Shown here one piece after another: positions 16,046-25,825 of a stretch of 64,000 nucleotides of DNA; the first letter of the stretch is position 1, and each line of letters starts with the position of its first letter. The position numbers and the translations under genes were made by a program. The notes under the pieces are model-generated. The model saw only the letters and a program-made list of their open reading frames with translations, did no database searches and had not been told where the DNA came from. This DNA comes from Ramlibacter ginsenosidimutans (lineage in GTDB: Bacteria; Pseudomonadota; Gammaproteobacteria; Burkholderiales; Burkholderiaceae_C), in the NCBI RefSeq assembly GCF_016654015.1, contig NZ_JAEPWM010000004.1:186001-250000 (forward strand). The letters are read 5' to 3'.

Positions 16046-17683
16046 CTAAGCAACGGGCCGGGCGCCGTCACTGGGGGGTGCCTCCTCAGCGTCGCCGGCG
16101 TCCGTCTCTGCGTCGAGGAACCCGTTGTGCATTAACCATCGGGTGTACCTATCGCAGAATTCCAGCCGCAACTCTTCCTCCGGGAGCTCCCCCAGCCGAG
16201 CCAAGTCAGGCGCCGCCGCACAGAACTCGAGAATCTGCGACCGGGTCATTTTGCAGTCGTTGTAGACAGCCTTAAACAGGTCAAACGGGGTGTCGACCTC
16301 GGGCGGCAAATCAATAAGGGCGCCGAAAAATGACTGAGGGTGATGCCGATACGCGGCGAGCTCCATGGCGCTCAGCGAATCCTGAAACACCCTTTCGTCG
16401 CCCTCTCGAAGCCGGAACCGGAGTTCGACCACCGCCGATTCTTCATCGACGTAGGCGAATTCGAGCAGACCAGTGCAATCCAACCCGAATCTATTCAGGT
16501 CGTATTGTTCGCCGATTAACCATCGTCGCTCGATCTGACCAAACGCCACCTCGGGCACTTCGCCGTCAAAAGTCGCGGGGACTTGGTAGTTCTTGAATGC
16601 GTCGCGTAGGGCTAGAACTTCAGCGTGGCGCTGTTCCGCCTTGAACTGCTCGATCAGGGTAGGGAACCATGTCGTACCAAAGTCCGGCACCTTGAAGCCC
16701 TCGGCCACCATCAAACGCTTGATGGCCGTGCCTGTTAGGGTTTGGTGATACGGATGATTGGTTACGCAGACATAAGCGGCCGGGGCAGGCTTGCCCCCTA
16801 ACGTCAGCGCTTCCCGCCCTCGGATCGCTTTTGACACCTCTTCCACGAGCTGTTTGGACGGAATATCCTCGCTGCTCAGTTCAATGAACACGATGCGCTC
16901 GTGCTCAGTATGCTTTCTCAGCGCATCCACAAGCTGATTCCCAACGTCAGTGTGAGCCTTGCCTGGCTGGCGGGCCTTTGCCTCTACCGCGAACACCCGG
17001 CCGGACGGCGCAGTCGCGTTGAATTCGCAGTTGCGCGACTTACCCGACACTTCATCGAGCAACGTCAGCTTGAAGCCGGCCAAAATGCACCAGCTCGCCA
17101 CCATCGCTTCGTAGTAGGCGCCGTTGAATTGATCTCTGTGCTTTAGGCGATCGATCAGACGCCGCTGCAGTTCAGCGTTGTGCTTCAACAGGTAGAGGTT
17201 GTACGCAAGCGTCTGCAATGCCACCCCAGCTCCGGTCATGTCCGTGTAGCGCGTCTTCCGCGGTTCTGCCGACCCCGCGCTCATCTGTTCCACCCACAGC
17301 GACTCCCACCGGAGAAGGACGTGCCGTTCGGGCTCGGGTTTTTTCTCCTCCGCCTCCCTCCATTCCCCTCCGAAGCAGTGCCAGAGGTAAGACCACAAGA
17401 ATTCATGGAACGTGCGCCACACGCCGAGGAGCACGGCGTTGCCCACGCTAACGCCCCGATAACCGTACAGCTCGGCAGTGTTAATACTGCGGCCCCTGCC
17501 TTGGCTGGCCACCCGCCGCTCCTCTGCGACGTGCCTGCGGGTTATGGTCTGGCCCATGTCAGGCGGCAGCGGTCGAACCGCCACGCTGGGTTGATCCAGA
17601 CGCCCGTGGCAGTGCTTGTATCTCGTCCCACTACCGCAGGGGCAGGGATCGTTCCTCCCGATTCGTTTGGATTGAGGTTGCAT
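16046..17683 (-). CDS. SEC-C motif protein with nuclease-like central domain
   Basis: A 545-residue protein. The N-terminus [21 protein letters not shown] (about 7-27) is a SEC-C zinc motif. The central part (about 185-270) has [36 protein letters not shown] and IVFIELS. The E-(x)13-E-A-K pattern around Glu220 and Glu234-x-Lys236 resembles a PD-(D/E)XK nuclease core, as seen in other SEC-C proteins of islands. The C-terminal third has no recognised motif. No signal peptide. It stands alone, facing the zinc-ribbon gene. Possible roles are nucleic-acid cleavage or island defence; I cannot prove catalysis. Confidence 0.75.
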   Translation of the reverse strand: MQPQSKRIGRNDPCPCGSGTRYKHCHGRLDQPSVAVRPLPPDMGQTITRRHVAEERRVASQGRGRSINTAELYGYRGVSVGNAVLLGVWRTFHEFLWSYLWHCFGGEWREAEEKKPEPERHVLLRWESLWVEQMSAGSAEPRKTRYTDMTGAGVALQTLAYNLYLLKHNAELQRRLIDRLKHRDQFNGAYYEAMVASWCILAGFKLTLLDEVSGKSRNCEFNATAPSGRVFAVEAKARQPGKAHTDVGNQLVDALRKHTEHERIVFIELSSEDIPSKQLVEEVSKAIRGREALTLGGKPAPAAYVCVTNHPYHQTLTGTAIKRLMVAEGFKVPDFGTTWFPTLIEQFKAEQRHAEVLALRDAFKNYQVPATFDGEVPEVAFGQIERRWLIGEQYDLNRFGLDCTGLLEFAYVDEESAVVELRFRLREGDERVFQDSLSAMELAAYRHHPQSFFGALIDLPPEVDTPFDLFKAVYNDCKMTRSQILEFCAAAPDLARLGELPEEELRLEFCDRYTRWLMHNGFLDAETDAGDAEEAPPSDGARPVA

Positions 17684-18262
17684 TAGCGGAGCTCGGAAGT
17701 GCTTCGGACTCGATCTCCAGCTCGCCGGCCATGGCCGCTACCATGCGCCCGGGATTGAGTAACGCTTGATTTGTTCAAAAAGACCAGCACAGGGTCGCCC
17801 ACCAGCTGTGACAGCGTATCAGTGAATAAAGGTTGAGTGCACCGGCCTTTCCTACGGCAGGCATCGCGGCGGTGCGTCTGTTGAAGCCGGCACGCCAGCG
17901 GAACACCCAGCGGACGGACGGAGAGTGCGCCCGCCAGTGAACGGCAGACCGTACTGCAGCCGTGCCGGTGATCGCGCAGGTGGAAAGACCAAGCCGCTGT
18001 GAGCGCAACAAGACGAGACGCTCATGGAATCGACGGACTCAGAATCCCTCGGGCACACCGCTCGGGAGCTGAGGAGGATCTACTTGAGCGAGTGGCCCGT
18101 CGCTCCAAGGCTGCTGGTGGCCCGGCGTCTGGCCTGGGACGTTTCGCTCAGAGGCTGGACACGGCAAAGCACCTCATAGCAGACGTTCACCGACGCCTTA
18201 CGCAGGGTCAATCGAAGAGTAAGGGCTATCCCACATGCATCCGGGCGCGCGCGCGGCGGCCT
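17684..18262. other. Intergenic stretch, no gene recognised
   Basis: About 580 bp without a credible coding frame. It contains GGACTCAGAATCC at 18035-18047, which has the base pattern of a tRNA anticodon arm but only a 3-bp stem. Otherwise nothing. Confidence 0.45.
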
Positions 18263-18694
18263 CTATTTCACCGTGGCGATGAAGTCGTACACGCGGCCTC
18301 GGTCGTCCGCGCACACGCCTCCACCAGAAGCGCCTTGGCCGCTCATGTCGCAGCGCAGGCCCGTGCCGTCCGTGCACGTGAGCATGGCCTTCAGGTACTG
18401 CGTGCCGATGCTGTGCACTGTGCCCAGCCCGGTGCCGACGCCGCCGCGGGTGTTCGCTCCGTAGGTTGTCACCAGCCCGAAGGTGTCGGTCGAACCGACC
18501 CTCGCGACCGGCCCGGTGCACGTAATGCCCCCGGCCATATTCATGGTCATCGTGCCTTGGCCCCCCGCGCCGCGCAATTCCCCCGCCAGCACTTGGCCGC
18601 TATCGCGGGGCATCATAGTTACGTGGTAGGCACAGCCAGCAAGGGACGTTGCGGCAAAGAATGCGGCGAATTGAATGGCTTTGGCAGCCTTCAT
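18263..18694 (-). CDS. Unknown lipoprotein
   Basis: A 143-residue envelope protein. The ATG at 18694 follows a GGAGGGAGAG site and gives a lipoprotein signal (MKAAKAIQFAAFFAATSLAGC) with the lipobox SLAGC. The mature part is Gly/Thr-rich beta-type sequence, with MTMNMAGGITCTGPVARV and LKAMLTCTDGTGLRCDMSGQ, and two to four Cys that may pair. The pattern resembles small outer-membrane or periplasmic lipoproteins of Burkholderiales. Function unknown. The next gene on the same strand, 162 bp away, is another exported protein. Confidence 0.68.
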   Translation of the reverse strand: MKAAKAIQFAAFFAATSLAGCAYHVTMMPRDSGQVLAGELRGAGGQGTMTMNMAGGITCTGPVARVGSTDTFGLVTTYGANTRGGVGTGLGTVHSIGTQYLKAMLTCTDGTGLRCDMSGQGASGGGVCADDRGRVYDFIATVK

Positions 18695-18856
18695 GATCTC
18701 TCCCTCCTTTCGGCACATTCTGCGCTAAACGAGATTGGCTAGGCGCTCCAGCATCAGAACTTCGCGCCCGTGCTCGTCCCACGCTCCCATAATCAGTCGC
18801 ACCTTTCCCGGCGGGGGCTTCCGCCCGGACTCCGCCGAACTGCACTCCACCCGCCG

Positions 18857-19303
18857 TCACCTTCCAAGCAGCCGACAGTTCTTCCTTTCAAAGGAACTCT
18901 TGGCCAGCATTAGCTTCATTTCGTCACGGTTCACACGCCCATCCGTCGCGAGCACGTCCTTGAGCGCTTCGTGTTCGGCAGCTGCATAGATCCTGCCCAG
19001 CATGAAGTCTGCACTCGGCCCTTGAAGCAGAAGTCCCATGATCCAAGGAACTTCGGATTTGAAGTCATCTTCCTGGATCTGGTGTGCCCGCACGGCGGCG
19101 ATGAAGCGCTTGCCGGCGTTGTAGCCGTAGAGGAATAGCCTCTCCTGTTCCGCTGAATCGCTCACTTCCGACGCCAAGGATGTGCATTCGAAGGCAGCCC
19201 ACACGGCTCTGGCCAGCATTGCATTGTCTCTGGACGTCTCGGCAGGGAGCGCTTGCGCGACGCACGTGCTGAGAAGCGCGACAGCAATGTTCCGGTTGAA
19301 CAT
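18857..19303 (-). CDS. Unknown exported protein
   Basis: A 148-residue protein with a signal peptide (MFNRNIAVALLSTCVAQALPAE) and a helical mature part (MLARAVWAAFECTSLASEV, RLFLYGYNAGKRFIAAV, FMLGRIYAAAEHEALKDVL, NRDEMKLMLAKSSFERKNC). The GYNAGKRFI segment and paired Cys resemble small periplasmic proteins that recur in genomic islands. The start at 19303 uses a GGAG site that overlaps an upstream in-frame ATG at 19315. No enzyme motif. Confidence 0.62.
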   Translation of the reverse strand: MFNRNIAVALLSTCVAQALPAETSRDNAMLARAVWAAFECTSLASEVSDSAEQERLFLYGYNAGKRFIAAVRAHQIQEDDFKSEVPWIMGLLLQGPSADFMLGRIYAAAEHEALKDVLATDGRVNRDEMKLMLAKSSFERKNCRLLGR

Positions 19304-19555
19304 GGGCAGCTCCATAAACCAGTGGTTGCGGCTGCACTCTATTCCGAAAGCTGCTGGATTAGCTCAGGGGATTGCGAGCACAGGGCGGCTACCCGCTGCG
19401 ACTTGATTCAGAACCTGTGAAGAGCCGGTATTTCTCGGCAGCGAACGAGGCACAGAGAACGAACACCCGCCCGTGGTGGGCTACTTGGGATCTCAGAGAA
19501 ACTGAACGCCCAGACAGGCACAGCGCTTTACGATTCCTGCAATGCAAGCAAGTTG

Positions 19556-21055
19556 TTATCGCGGCGTCAGGACGGACAGCTTTCCCGAGTTACTCACCAG
19601 GAGAGTGGCATTCCCCTGCCCATCCTTGTCTCCGACCAAAGCCTTGACGGTCCAGCCTGTAGGGGTGGCGAGCGCCGGCAGGGAATAGAAAGGCAGACTC
19701 CAACCGCCAGCGCCGTCGCCGCGTCGAATTTGAACGGGTGAGATGAACGAGCCACCGACGGCGTCCACTCTGCCGTCTCCATCAATGTCGGAAAAGGCGT
19801 AGTCGAACGGAGCGTCCATACTCGAATACGTCGGATCTCCATCGAACTTACCGGGCGCTGTGGAGAGTAGAGTTGCGAAGGTGCGTCCGCCGGTGACATA
19901 CAGCAGATCAAGTCGACCATCGCCGTTCACGTCCGCAAGGTGTGCAATGGGTTCGGACGACCAGCCACTCGTCATCGGCTTGAGCCAGTTGGCTACATTG
20001 CTGTAGTCGGCTGCGCCTGCCCCGAGCGCAATCGACAGCGTCCAAGAAGGGGAGTTGGGGCCGATTGCGAGAAGGTCCTTCACACCGTCCCCATCCAGAT
20101 CGCCAACGGCCACGGTGCGCCCTTGGTACGCATACGGAAGCGTGGGCATGACTCGCGTGAACGCTCCCGTCCGACTGCCGAAGAAAGCGGTGGCGTCCAT
20201 GTGCAGCGTCACCAGGTCAGTCCACCCGTCTCCATTAAAGTCGCCAATCCACAGCGCTGGGAAAGCGCCCGTGAGGAGTTGCACGCTCTGGGGTGGATCA
20301 AAAGTGAAGTCGGATCTGGCGAGGTAGATCATCACCTTCGAGCTGCCCGAAAAGTCGTGCAGGAGCAGGTCCGTTCGGCCATCGCCGTTCACATCGCCCG
20401 TTGCCGCAACGAGAATGGGTCCTTGCGCAAACTCGCTCGAGCGGACGTAGCTTCCATCCGCCTGCTGAAAGTAGACGTACAGCTTGGAGGGAATGAATTG
20501 ACTGCCAGAGCCAACTTCAACCACCAAGTCCGTCCTGCCGTCCCCATTTAAAATCGCCGACCGCGTGCAAGGTGGCATTCGCTGCCTCAAGAACCGTCGC
20601 CTTGTACGTCGCTTGCGAAGTGATCTGCACCGAATCGGTCGTGGCAATGCCCGCCGAGTCCTTTACAGTCACTTCCGCGATGAACGTGCCTACTGCATCA
20701 GCAAAGAATGTCGGAGCCTGCGTCGCCATGCCAGTGATCGCGGCGTTGCTTCCATTCGGCTTGGATTTCAGCGTCCAGGAGTAGGTCACCGGCCCACCAT
20801 CGGCGGCCGCGCTTCCGGCAGCGTTGAGCGACACAACAGATCCGACCCTCAACGCCTGGTCTACCCCGCCATTGCAATAGGCGCTACAGGTGAAGGCGGG
20901 TTTGAGGTCGGGGACCCACTCGGGGTGGTGGGCGTTGTCTGCGGCACTGGGTTCTCAGAGCTGCTGGTCTGGCTTCCGGCACCCCCTCCTCCTCCGCACC
21001 CCATAAGCACAATGGCGGTACACACGAGCGCGACAAACAGTTTTCGAGATCTCAC
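19556..21055 (-). pseudogene. FG-GAP/VCBS repeat lipoprotein, broken by two frameshifts
   Basis: The GTG at 21055 follows a GGAGGT site and starts a lipoprotein signal (VRSRKLFVALVCTAIVLMGC) with a Gly run and a Ser/Thr/Pro linker. The frame breaks at the CCCC at 20864-20867; a one-base change restores VDQALRVGSVVSLNAAGSAA, a PKD-like Ig-fold domain (SWTLKSKPNGS to TDSVQITS). It breaks again at 20547-20553 (T/A run), after which FG-GAP repeats follow with many NGDGRTDLL-type Ca-binding loops to 19556. The intact product would be a surface lipoprotein of about 500 residues. Both lesions are homopolymer indels, so assembly error should be considered. Confidence 0.8.
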
Positions 21056-21417
21056 GGCACAACACCTCCGCGTCTGAATGTACAAGCTAGCGCACGCTCC
21101 GCCGACGATCTGCCATGTTCCACGCCCTTTGGCGGAAGCAGATAGGTTTAGACCCGCAGCCATGTACACCAAAACGCTCACCGGCCAAGGCGACAGATGA
21201 GCGACGGAAACCTCGAACCAAGGAGGAATCCCTGCACCTGGCCGGAAGCAGAGATACTGAGCGGACTACAAATCCGCGGTCCCGCGTACTCATTCCATTT
21301 TCGAACCGGAGAGGCAATTCGCCAATCGGTACGCTTTCGAGCTGAAGGAGTCGTCAAGGTGAAAGGGCGCCTGGTTCCGATTGAGGACACTTGCGCTGCC
21401 GAGCGTCCGCTGATTCG
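21056..21417. other. Intergenic region upstream of the FG-GAP gene
   Basis: About 360 bp. It should hold the promoter of the minus-strand FG-GAP gene. It contains one tRNA anticodon-arm-like hairpin (listed separately) and no credible gene. Confidence 0.45.
21261..21277 (+). repeat. tRNA anticodon-arm-like hairpin
   Basis: GCGGACTACAAATCCGC: a perfect 5-bp stem with a 7-base loop. It matches the tRNA-Lys arm (GCGGACTNNNAATCCG) at every fixed position and is followed by GGTC. There is no acceptor or T-arm around it, so it is not a tRNA gene. Confidence 0.5.
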
Positions 21418-22170
21418 TCAACAAGGAACAGGGCCCGCATTGCGGGACATCCTGAGCGGGTTGAAATCCAGGCAGCGCGCGTAGAACTCGCGCAGCTCTG
21501 AGCCGCCATCTCCATTGGGGAGGCCCGCCAGCACATCTTCCCATGACAACAGGCCAAGCTCGATGCGCCGGAGCGCCGGCTCAAAGACCTCAGCGAGCCA
21601 ACCGTCATGGACACCTTCATAGGCCCGGCAGCGCTTACTTACCTTCGCACTGATGCTGTCCCGACTGATAAGCTCCCCGAAAACGCCCGCGCCGATCTGC
21701 TCCTTGGGAGCCAGGACGAAGAAGGCAGGCCGCTGCAGTTGCGGCGCGACGTGGGCGATGCAGGCCACGTTGCGTGCTGCCTGATCGTAATCCGGAGAGT
21801 TGCGAGTGCCGGCTGAGAGCGGGCTTCCCAGCTTGGCTTCGATGACGATCAGCTGCGTGGCATCCGGCCGCAGCACCAGGTCGCCTCGGGCCGGCCGCAC
21901 GTCGAAATGCCCCACCACACCGTCAGCGTGCGTGAAGCCCTCCCCGAGGGGATCGCCGCGGCGAGTGGGCAGGAATCGTGAGGCCAGCAGCACCTCGGAC
22001 GCCCAGCGCGCACCGGCGACCGGCGAGAGAACGTGATTGATCCCCGGATGGCGCTGCAGCCAATCCAACACTAGGCGCAGCATCCAGCCTTCGTTGTACA
22101 GCTCGGTGGCCGGCAGGGGCGAATCTGGCTCACCGCACTGCGACAGGATCCGGCTCACGGCTTCGATCAC
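21418..22170 (-). CDS. PD-(D/E)XK nuclease-like protein
   Basis: A 250-residue soluble protein. The core is ATELYNEGWMLRLVLDWLQR (Glu23 helix), then GDLVLRPDATQLIVIEAKLGS with Asp97 and Glu111-x-Lys113, then a helical DYDQAARNVACIA segment. The order E, D, ExK, Q/helix is the PD-(D/E)XK nuclease fold. The rest lacks a DNA-specificity domain I can name. It is a single gene without a visible methylase partner. It could be a solitary restriction-like or repair nuclease carried by the island. Confidence 0.68.
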   Translation of the reverse strand: MIEAVSRILSQCGEPDSPLPATELYNEGWMLRLVLDWLQRHPGINHVLSPVAGARWASEVLLASRFLPTRRGDPLGEGFTHADGVVGHFDVRPARGDLVLRPDATQLIVIEAKLGSPLSAGTRNSPDYDQAARNVACIAHVAPQLQRPAFFVLAPKEQIGAGVFGELISRDSISAKVSKRCRAYEGVHDGWLAEVFEPALRRIELGLLSWEDVLAGLPNGDGGSELREFYARCLDFNPLRMSRNAGPVPC

Positions 22171-22529
22171 GGCGGTTCTCCTCGCGAAAAGGGAAGCCTA
22201 GCGCGAAATAGAAACAGATGGCGAGGGGATTGCCAGCGAACCCTCCGTGCTGCCGTGACGGCAACTTTCTAACAGCGGCGGCCGTGGCGCAATCCACCGA
22301 CCGCCGGAGTATCAATCCGCACGGCGCTCTTTCGCACGGGGAACACGTCGGGATGGGGAAGGAGAACGCGCCCTGACAGCCGTGAGTTCTCAGCTCGTCA
22401 CCGCCAGGTCCCGGCAAGCCTCCTAGCCGCTGTGTCACTGTACCCGCGAAGATCTGAGCCACCCCTTTGGTGCAACAACTGGCCCCGATCACCGACGCTC
22501 TGATCACCCAAGTGCAACTCCCCACATCG
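22171..22529. other. Intergenic region, no gene recognised
   Basis: About 360 bp between two minus-strand genes. It should contain the promoter of the nuclease-like gene. The frames present are shadows, and I see no hairpin of note. Confidence 0.45.
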
Positions 22530-24305
22530 TCAGCGCTGCCCTGCCGGGCGAGCGAAAGCCCAAGGAGGCTTTATTGAGGAGATCGAATATGGAATGTAAT
22601 ACCCGCGCGCGTCGACGAAGATCGTCGTGCAGTCGTGAGGCTCAGGTTCGAAAACGAAGGCGGCACTCTGCCCTTTCTCCAAAACCACTGGCCAGGCAGT
22701 CATGGGTTTGTCATCTCGAACGGCTTCGATCACCTCACGTGCACCGTCCTGGCCTTCGCAGACGACTTTGAGATCCTCTAGGTGTGTTGTCTCCGGCTCG
22801 CTTTCGACGATTTGAAGTCTGGATGGCCAGTAAGCCAGATGAAGCCGGTTACTGCCCGCTTTAGCCAGAGAGTCTCGGCCAGTGAGGATCTTGCCAACTT
22901 GCACCATTGGCGCGTTCAAACCTTCCATGTACACACGCGGACAGCTGCCACCCTCAAACTCCGCAGTTATGTAGGTGGCTCCCGCTTTGACCTGCTCGAC
23001 GGGATACTTAACGTTGTTCACAACCATCCCGGTGAGCTTCACACTGCTAGTAATTCCCGGACTAACCCTTGTGTCTATCGCGGGTGCAACTCCATAGCGT
23101 GCGAAGAGTGTCGCCGGCTTCATCCTGAATATTTCGCTGCCCTTTTGGTCAGCACCCGGCTGGTCGGACTGTGCACCTGGTTCGGAGCCACCGGAAGCCG
23201 CTGCTGCTGGGCCCGTAGCCTCCGGCTTGACGAATACAAGGTCACCGACAAAACTCACTTCCTGGTCCGGATAGCCCTCCGTGTGCTTCAGCCGCTGCCG
23301 TGGGATGGTCTTGGCGATCTCCGGAGTCCCCGCACGGGCCCCTGCCTCAAAAGTGAGGTTTAGGGGGACGACGAGTCGCTCCTCTGGAGCCAAGGTACCG
23401 TCGCCGACTCGGCCTAGAGTGGTTTCCTTCTGACCTGCCCGGGCTGAGAGCGGTCCAAACGTTTGCTCCTGCTCGATTTTCGAAATCCGGATCGGCTTAC
23501 CACCTATTGGCTCGATTACAGCCACTCGCAAGCTCAACCGCGGAAGGATTGCAGTCAGCGCCCAACCCCCTTCGCCGCACCCCGCGTCCTTGAAGTAGGC
23601 GAGCAACGGAATACGGAACGGCCCGCAAGCTGCGCTTACATGCTTCAAGAAATCATCCTTCTCAGCTGCCCCATGGCTCACGAGGTCCGCGACTTCGGAG
23701 CACGTAGCATCCCGAGAGAAAAGCAAGCTGCTGGCTGGAAACTCGCCCGATTTTAGCCCGCTGTCGATCTCGTTTGGAGTGGCCTGCTCGCGAAAAGAAA
23801 CGACCCAATCGCGCGAAGTCCATGGCTTTTGTTCGTCGATAAAAGGAACGGGCTCAAGATCAATATCCTCGCTCGCTGCGTAGGGTAAGAGTGCAACATT
23901 CTTCGGCAGCTCGGCGAGCTGCTTTTGGCTAAGGGCCTCCGACCTGAACTCGTAGCCGGGGTCCATCCCACTCTGAGCAAATTCATTGTGTAGCTCGCGC
24001 AGCTCCGCATACACAGCGTTCTGCCACACGACCGGTCGACCCCCGAGAACCTCCTGCAGGTGTGCGTCGAGCTTTCCTATCAGCAGGAATGAGATGCCAT
24101 GACCCGAGATGTCGAAGTAACGAACGCGAAACGATGGCGGAGGTGTCTCCTGGGGCCGTTGGGCCTCCGAGAACTTGTGCCAACCATCAAAGACGCTAAA
24201 GGCCGTCGTTGCCGTGGCAGCTACGGCAGCCAAGAGAATCACGACAGGGTGTCGCTTCAAACGGGAAATTAGCCTTGTGATCCGGCTCTGAGCGGGTTCT
24301 GTCAT
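22530..24305 (-). CDS. Large membrane-anchored protein of unknown function
   Basis: A 591-residue protein. The ATG at 24305 is preceded by GGAGG. The N-terminus is basic, followed by a single membrane helix (VVILLAAVAATATTAFSVFDGW, about 20-41), so most of the protein is probably periplasmic. Residues about 55-240 contain FRVRYFDISGHGISFLLIG, then LDAHLQEVLGGRPVVWQNAVY. A Gly/Ser/Pro-rich linker at about 365-390 precedes a second beta-rich region. No known catalytic motif or family. Codon use is less GC-biased than in the catabolic genes to the right. Confidence 0.65.
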   Translation of the reverse strand: MTEPAQSRITRLISRLKRHPVVILLAAVAATATTAFSVFDGWHKFSEAQRPQETPPPSFRVRYFDISGHGISFLLIGKLDAHLQEVLGGRPVVWQNAVYAELRELHNEFAQSGMDPGYEFRSEALSQKQLAELPKNVALLPYAASEDIDLEPVPFIDEQKPWTSRDWVVSFREQATPNEIDSGLKSGEFPASSLLFSRDATCSEVADLVSHGAAEKDDFLKHVSAACGPFRIPLLAYFKDAGCGEGGWALTAILPRLSLRVAVIEPIGGKPIRISKIEQEQTFGPLSARAGQKETTLGRVGDGTLAPEERLVVPLNLTFEAGARAGTPEIAKTIPRQRLKHTEGYPDQEVSFVGDLVFVKPEATGPAAAASGGSEPGAQSDQPGADQKGSEIFRMKPATLFARYGVAPAIDTRVSPGITSSVKLTGMVVNNVKYPVEQVKAGATYITAEFEGGSCPRVYMEGLNAPMVQVGKILTGRDSLAKAGSNRLHLAYWPSRLQIVESEPETTHLEDLKVVCEGQDGAREVIEAVRDDKPMTAWPVVLEKGQSAAFVFEPEPHDCTTIFVDARGYYIPYSISSIKPPWAFARPAGQR

Positions 24306-24925
24306 GTGTTTCCTCCGCTTTGCCGTGGAAGACACGGCAATACGCACCACTAACGTCCCAAAGCATTCAGCTCACGTGAAGTCCGCGACCTAGACGCACA
24401 GCACGCAGGGCTCCTCGACAAGAAATCGAGCTGTTCCGTCGTTCCCCCAAGCACAGCGCCGGAGATAGTGAACTTCTTGTGTATTCCGGTCAATGAACTC
24501 CGGGCTTGAATCCTCCTTTAGGAGGACACACCGGAGCTCGGCGAATGCCTGGCGTCGGTTGAGGCCGCAGCTGGCAGGACCCGCGCTCGTAGTCGTCGAA
24601 GTATTGAGCCCGGTCTGCTCGCACTGGAGGTGAAGCTCGGCAGACGCTCGCTAAAGCTACGGCCGTGACCCTCGTCCGCGAGCCCGGGAGAAAGTGAAGT
24701 CACCGGCCCCACGACAGCCTTAAGGCGCTGCTCGAAATCGGCCAAATGTGACTTTCAGCCTGCGGACTAGAAATCCGCAGGTCGACTCTGCGCAGCTTGA
24801 TCCCTGCCGATTCCACGCAATGAATTCAATGCTGCGCCGCCATCGCTTTTCCTGACAGCTGCTTGCGACCGAGGCTGTGTGAAAACCAGCGCGGAGCCGC
24901 TAGCGCAAGCGACCTCAGGGGGACT
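24306..24925. other. 620-bp junction between unknown-gene region and catabolic cassette
   Basis: No credible gene. It holds the promoter side of the large membrane-anchored gene and a hairpin at about 24513-24528 (TCCTCC-TTTA-GGAGGA). It also holds a tRNA-like hairpin at 24761-24779 with a T-arm-like hairpin just after it. Sequence style changes here from island-like to host-like. Confidence 0.5.
24761..24779 (+). repeat. tRNA anticodon-arm-like hairpin at left edge of catabolic cassette
   Basis: TGCGGA-CTAGAAA-TCCGCA has a perfect 6-bp stem and 7-base loop, matching GCGGACTNNNAATCCG of the tRNA-Lys and followed by AGGTCG as in that tRNA. It is followed by CGCAG-GTCGACT-CTGCG, a second 5-bp/7-base hairpin in T-arm position. 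No acceptor stem was found. Possibly a tRNA relic or secondary integration site. Confidence 0.5.
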
Positions 24926-25801
24926 TTACGGCGCCGCGCGCAGCAGCGACGCGAGTTGCGGTACGAGCGCCTCGGGGCCGGAACGTTGCAGCGCGAGCTC
25001 CAGCGTGGCGAGCACCGCCGCGGCTACCTGCCGTTGCGCAGCCACATCGGCTGCCATGACGTTGTAGTAGTCCAGGTCCTTGCGCGCGTTGGCGATCGAG
25101 AAGCGCAGGCCGGACGGGTCGCCCGCCAGCAGGTAGGGCTTGATCCGCTCCAGCGCAATTCCGCCGCCGCCGCCCTTGGCCAGCACATCGACGAACGCCT
25201 CGGGCGCCACGGCGTTGGCCTGCGCACAGGCAGCGGCCTCGGCGAGCAGCGTCACCATGCCGAGCGACACGTAGTTGTGCAACAGTTTCATGCCATGGCC
25301 AGCGCCGACGGGGCCGACGTGCGTGATGTTCTCGGCAAAGCACCTGAGCAGCGGACGGCATTCCTCCAGCAGCGCGGCGTCGCCGCCTACCAGGAGGTTC
25401 AGCCGCCCTTCGGCGGCTTCCTTCGGCGTGCGCGTCATCGGGGCGTCCAGGAAGCGGCTGCCTGCGGCCCGCACGGCGTCGGCCATGCGCGCGCTGGAGG
25501 ACGGAATCGCCGTGGAGCAGTCGATCACGGTGCAGCCCGGCCTCAGCCCCGCAAGGATGCCATCTTCGCCGGTCAGCACCGCCTCCACCTGCGGCGACCC
25601 GGTGAGCACGGTGATCACCACATCCGAGCGCGCCGCCATGTCCTTCAGGCTCGTGAAGCCCTTCGCCCCCGCCGCCTTCAGGTCATCGAGCGGCTGGTTG
25701 CCCGGATGCTCGAACACGCCCAGCTCGTAGTCGTGCTTGATGATGTTGCTGGCGATGCCGTGCCCCATGAGGCCGATGCCGACCATGCCGATTTTCTTCA
25801 T
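24926..25801 (-). CDS. NAD-dependent beta-hydroxyacid dehydrogenase (3-hydroxyisobutyrate type)
   Basis: A 291-residue cytoplasmic enzyme of the 6-phosphogluconate/3-hydroxyisobutyrate dehydrogenase family. The Rossmann motif IGMVGIGLMGHGIASNI starts the protein (ATG at 25801, GGAGAA site). The substrate loop is FLDAPMTRTPKEAAEG, in which TRT replaces the usual SGG, and the catalytic Lys lies in VGAGHGMKLLHNY. It oxidises or reduces a small hydroxyacid; the substrate is unknown. It is the last gene of the first ABC operon, 24 bp after a binding-protein gene. Confidence 0.88.
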   Translation of the reverse strand: MKKIGMVGIGLMGHGIASNIIKHDYELGVFEHPGNQPLDDLKAAGAKGFTSLKDMAARSDVVITVLTGSPQVEAVLTGEDGILAGLRPGCTVIDCSTAIPSSSARMADAVRAAGSRFLDAPMTRTPKEAAEGRLNLLVGGDAALLEECRPLLRCFAENITHVGPVGAGHGMKLLHNYVSLGMVTLLAEAAACAQANAVAPEAFVDVLAKGGGGGIALERIKPYLLAGDPSGLRFSIANARKDLDYYNVMAADVAAQRQVAAAVLATLELALQRSGPEALVPQLASLLRAAP

Positions 25802-25825
25802 TTGCAGTTCTCCGCCCAAAGGGTG

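Noticed and set aside
19353-19420. tRNA D-arm-like sequence TTAGCTCAGGGG...GAGCA
   Set aside because: No acceptor stem, anticodon arm or TTCGA loop in the right places; probably chance or a very old relic.
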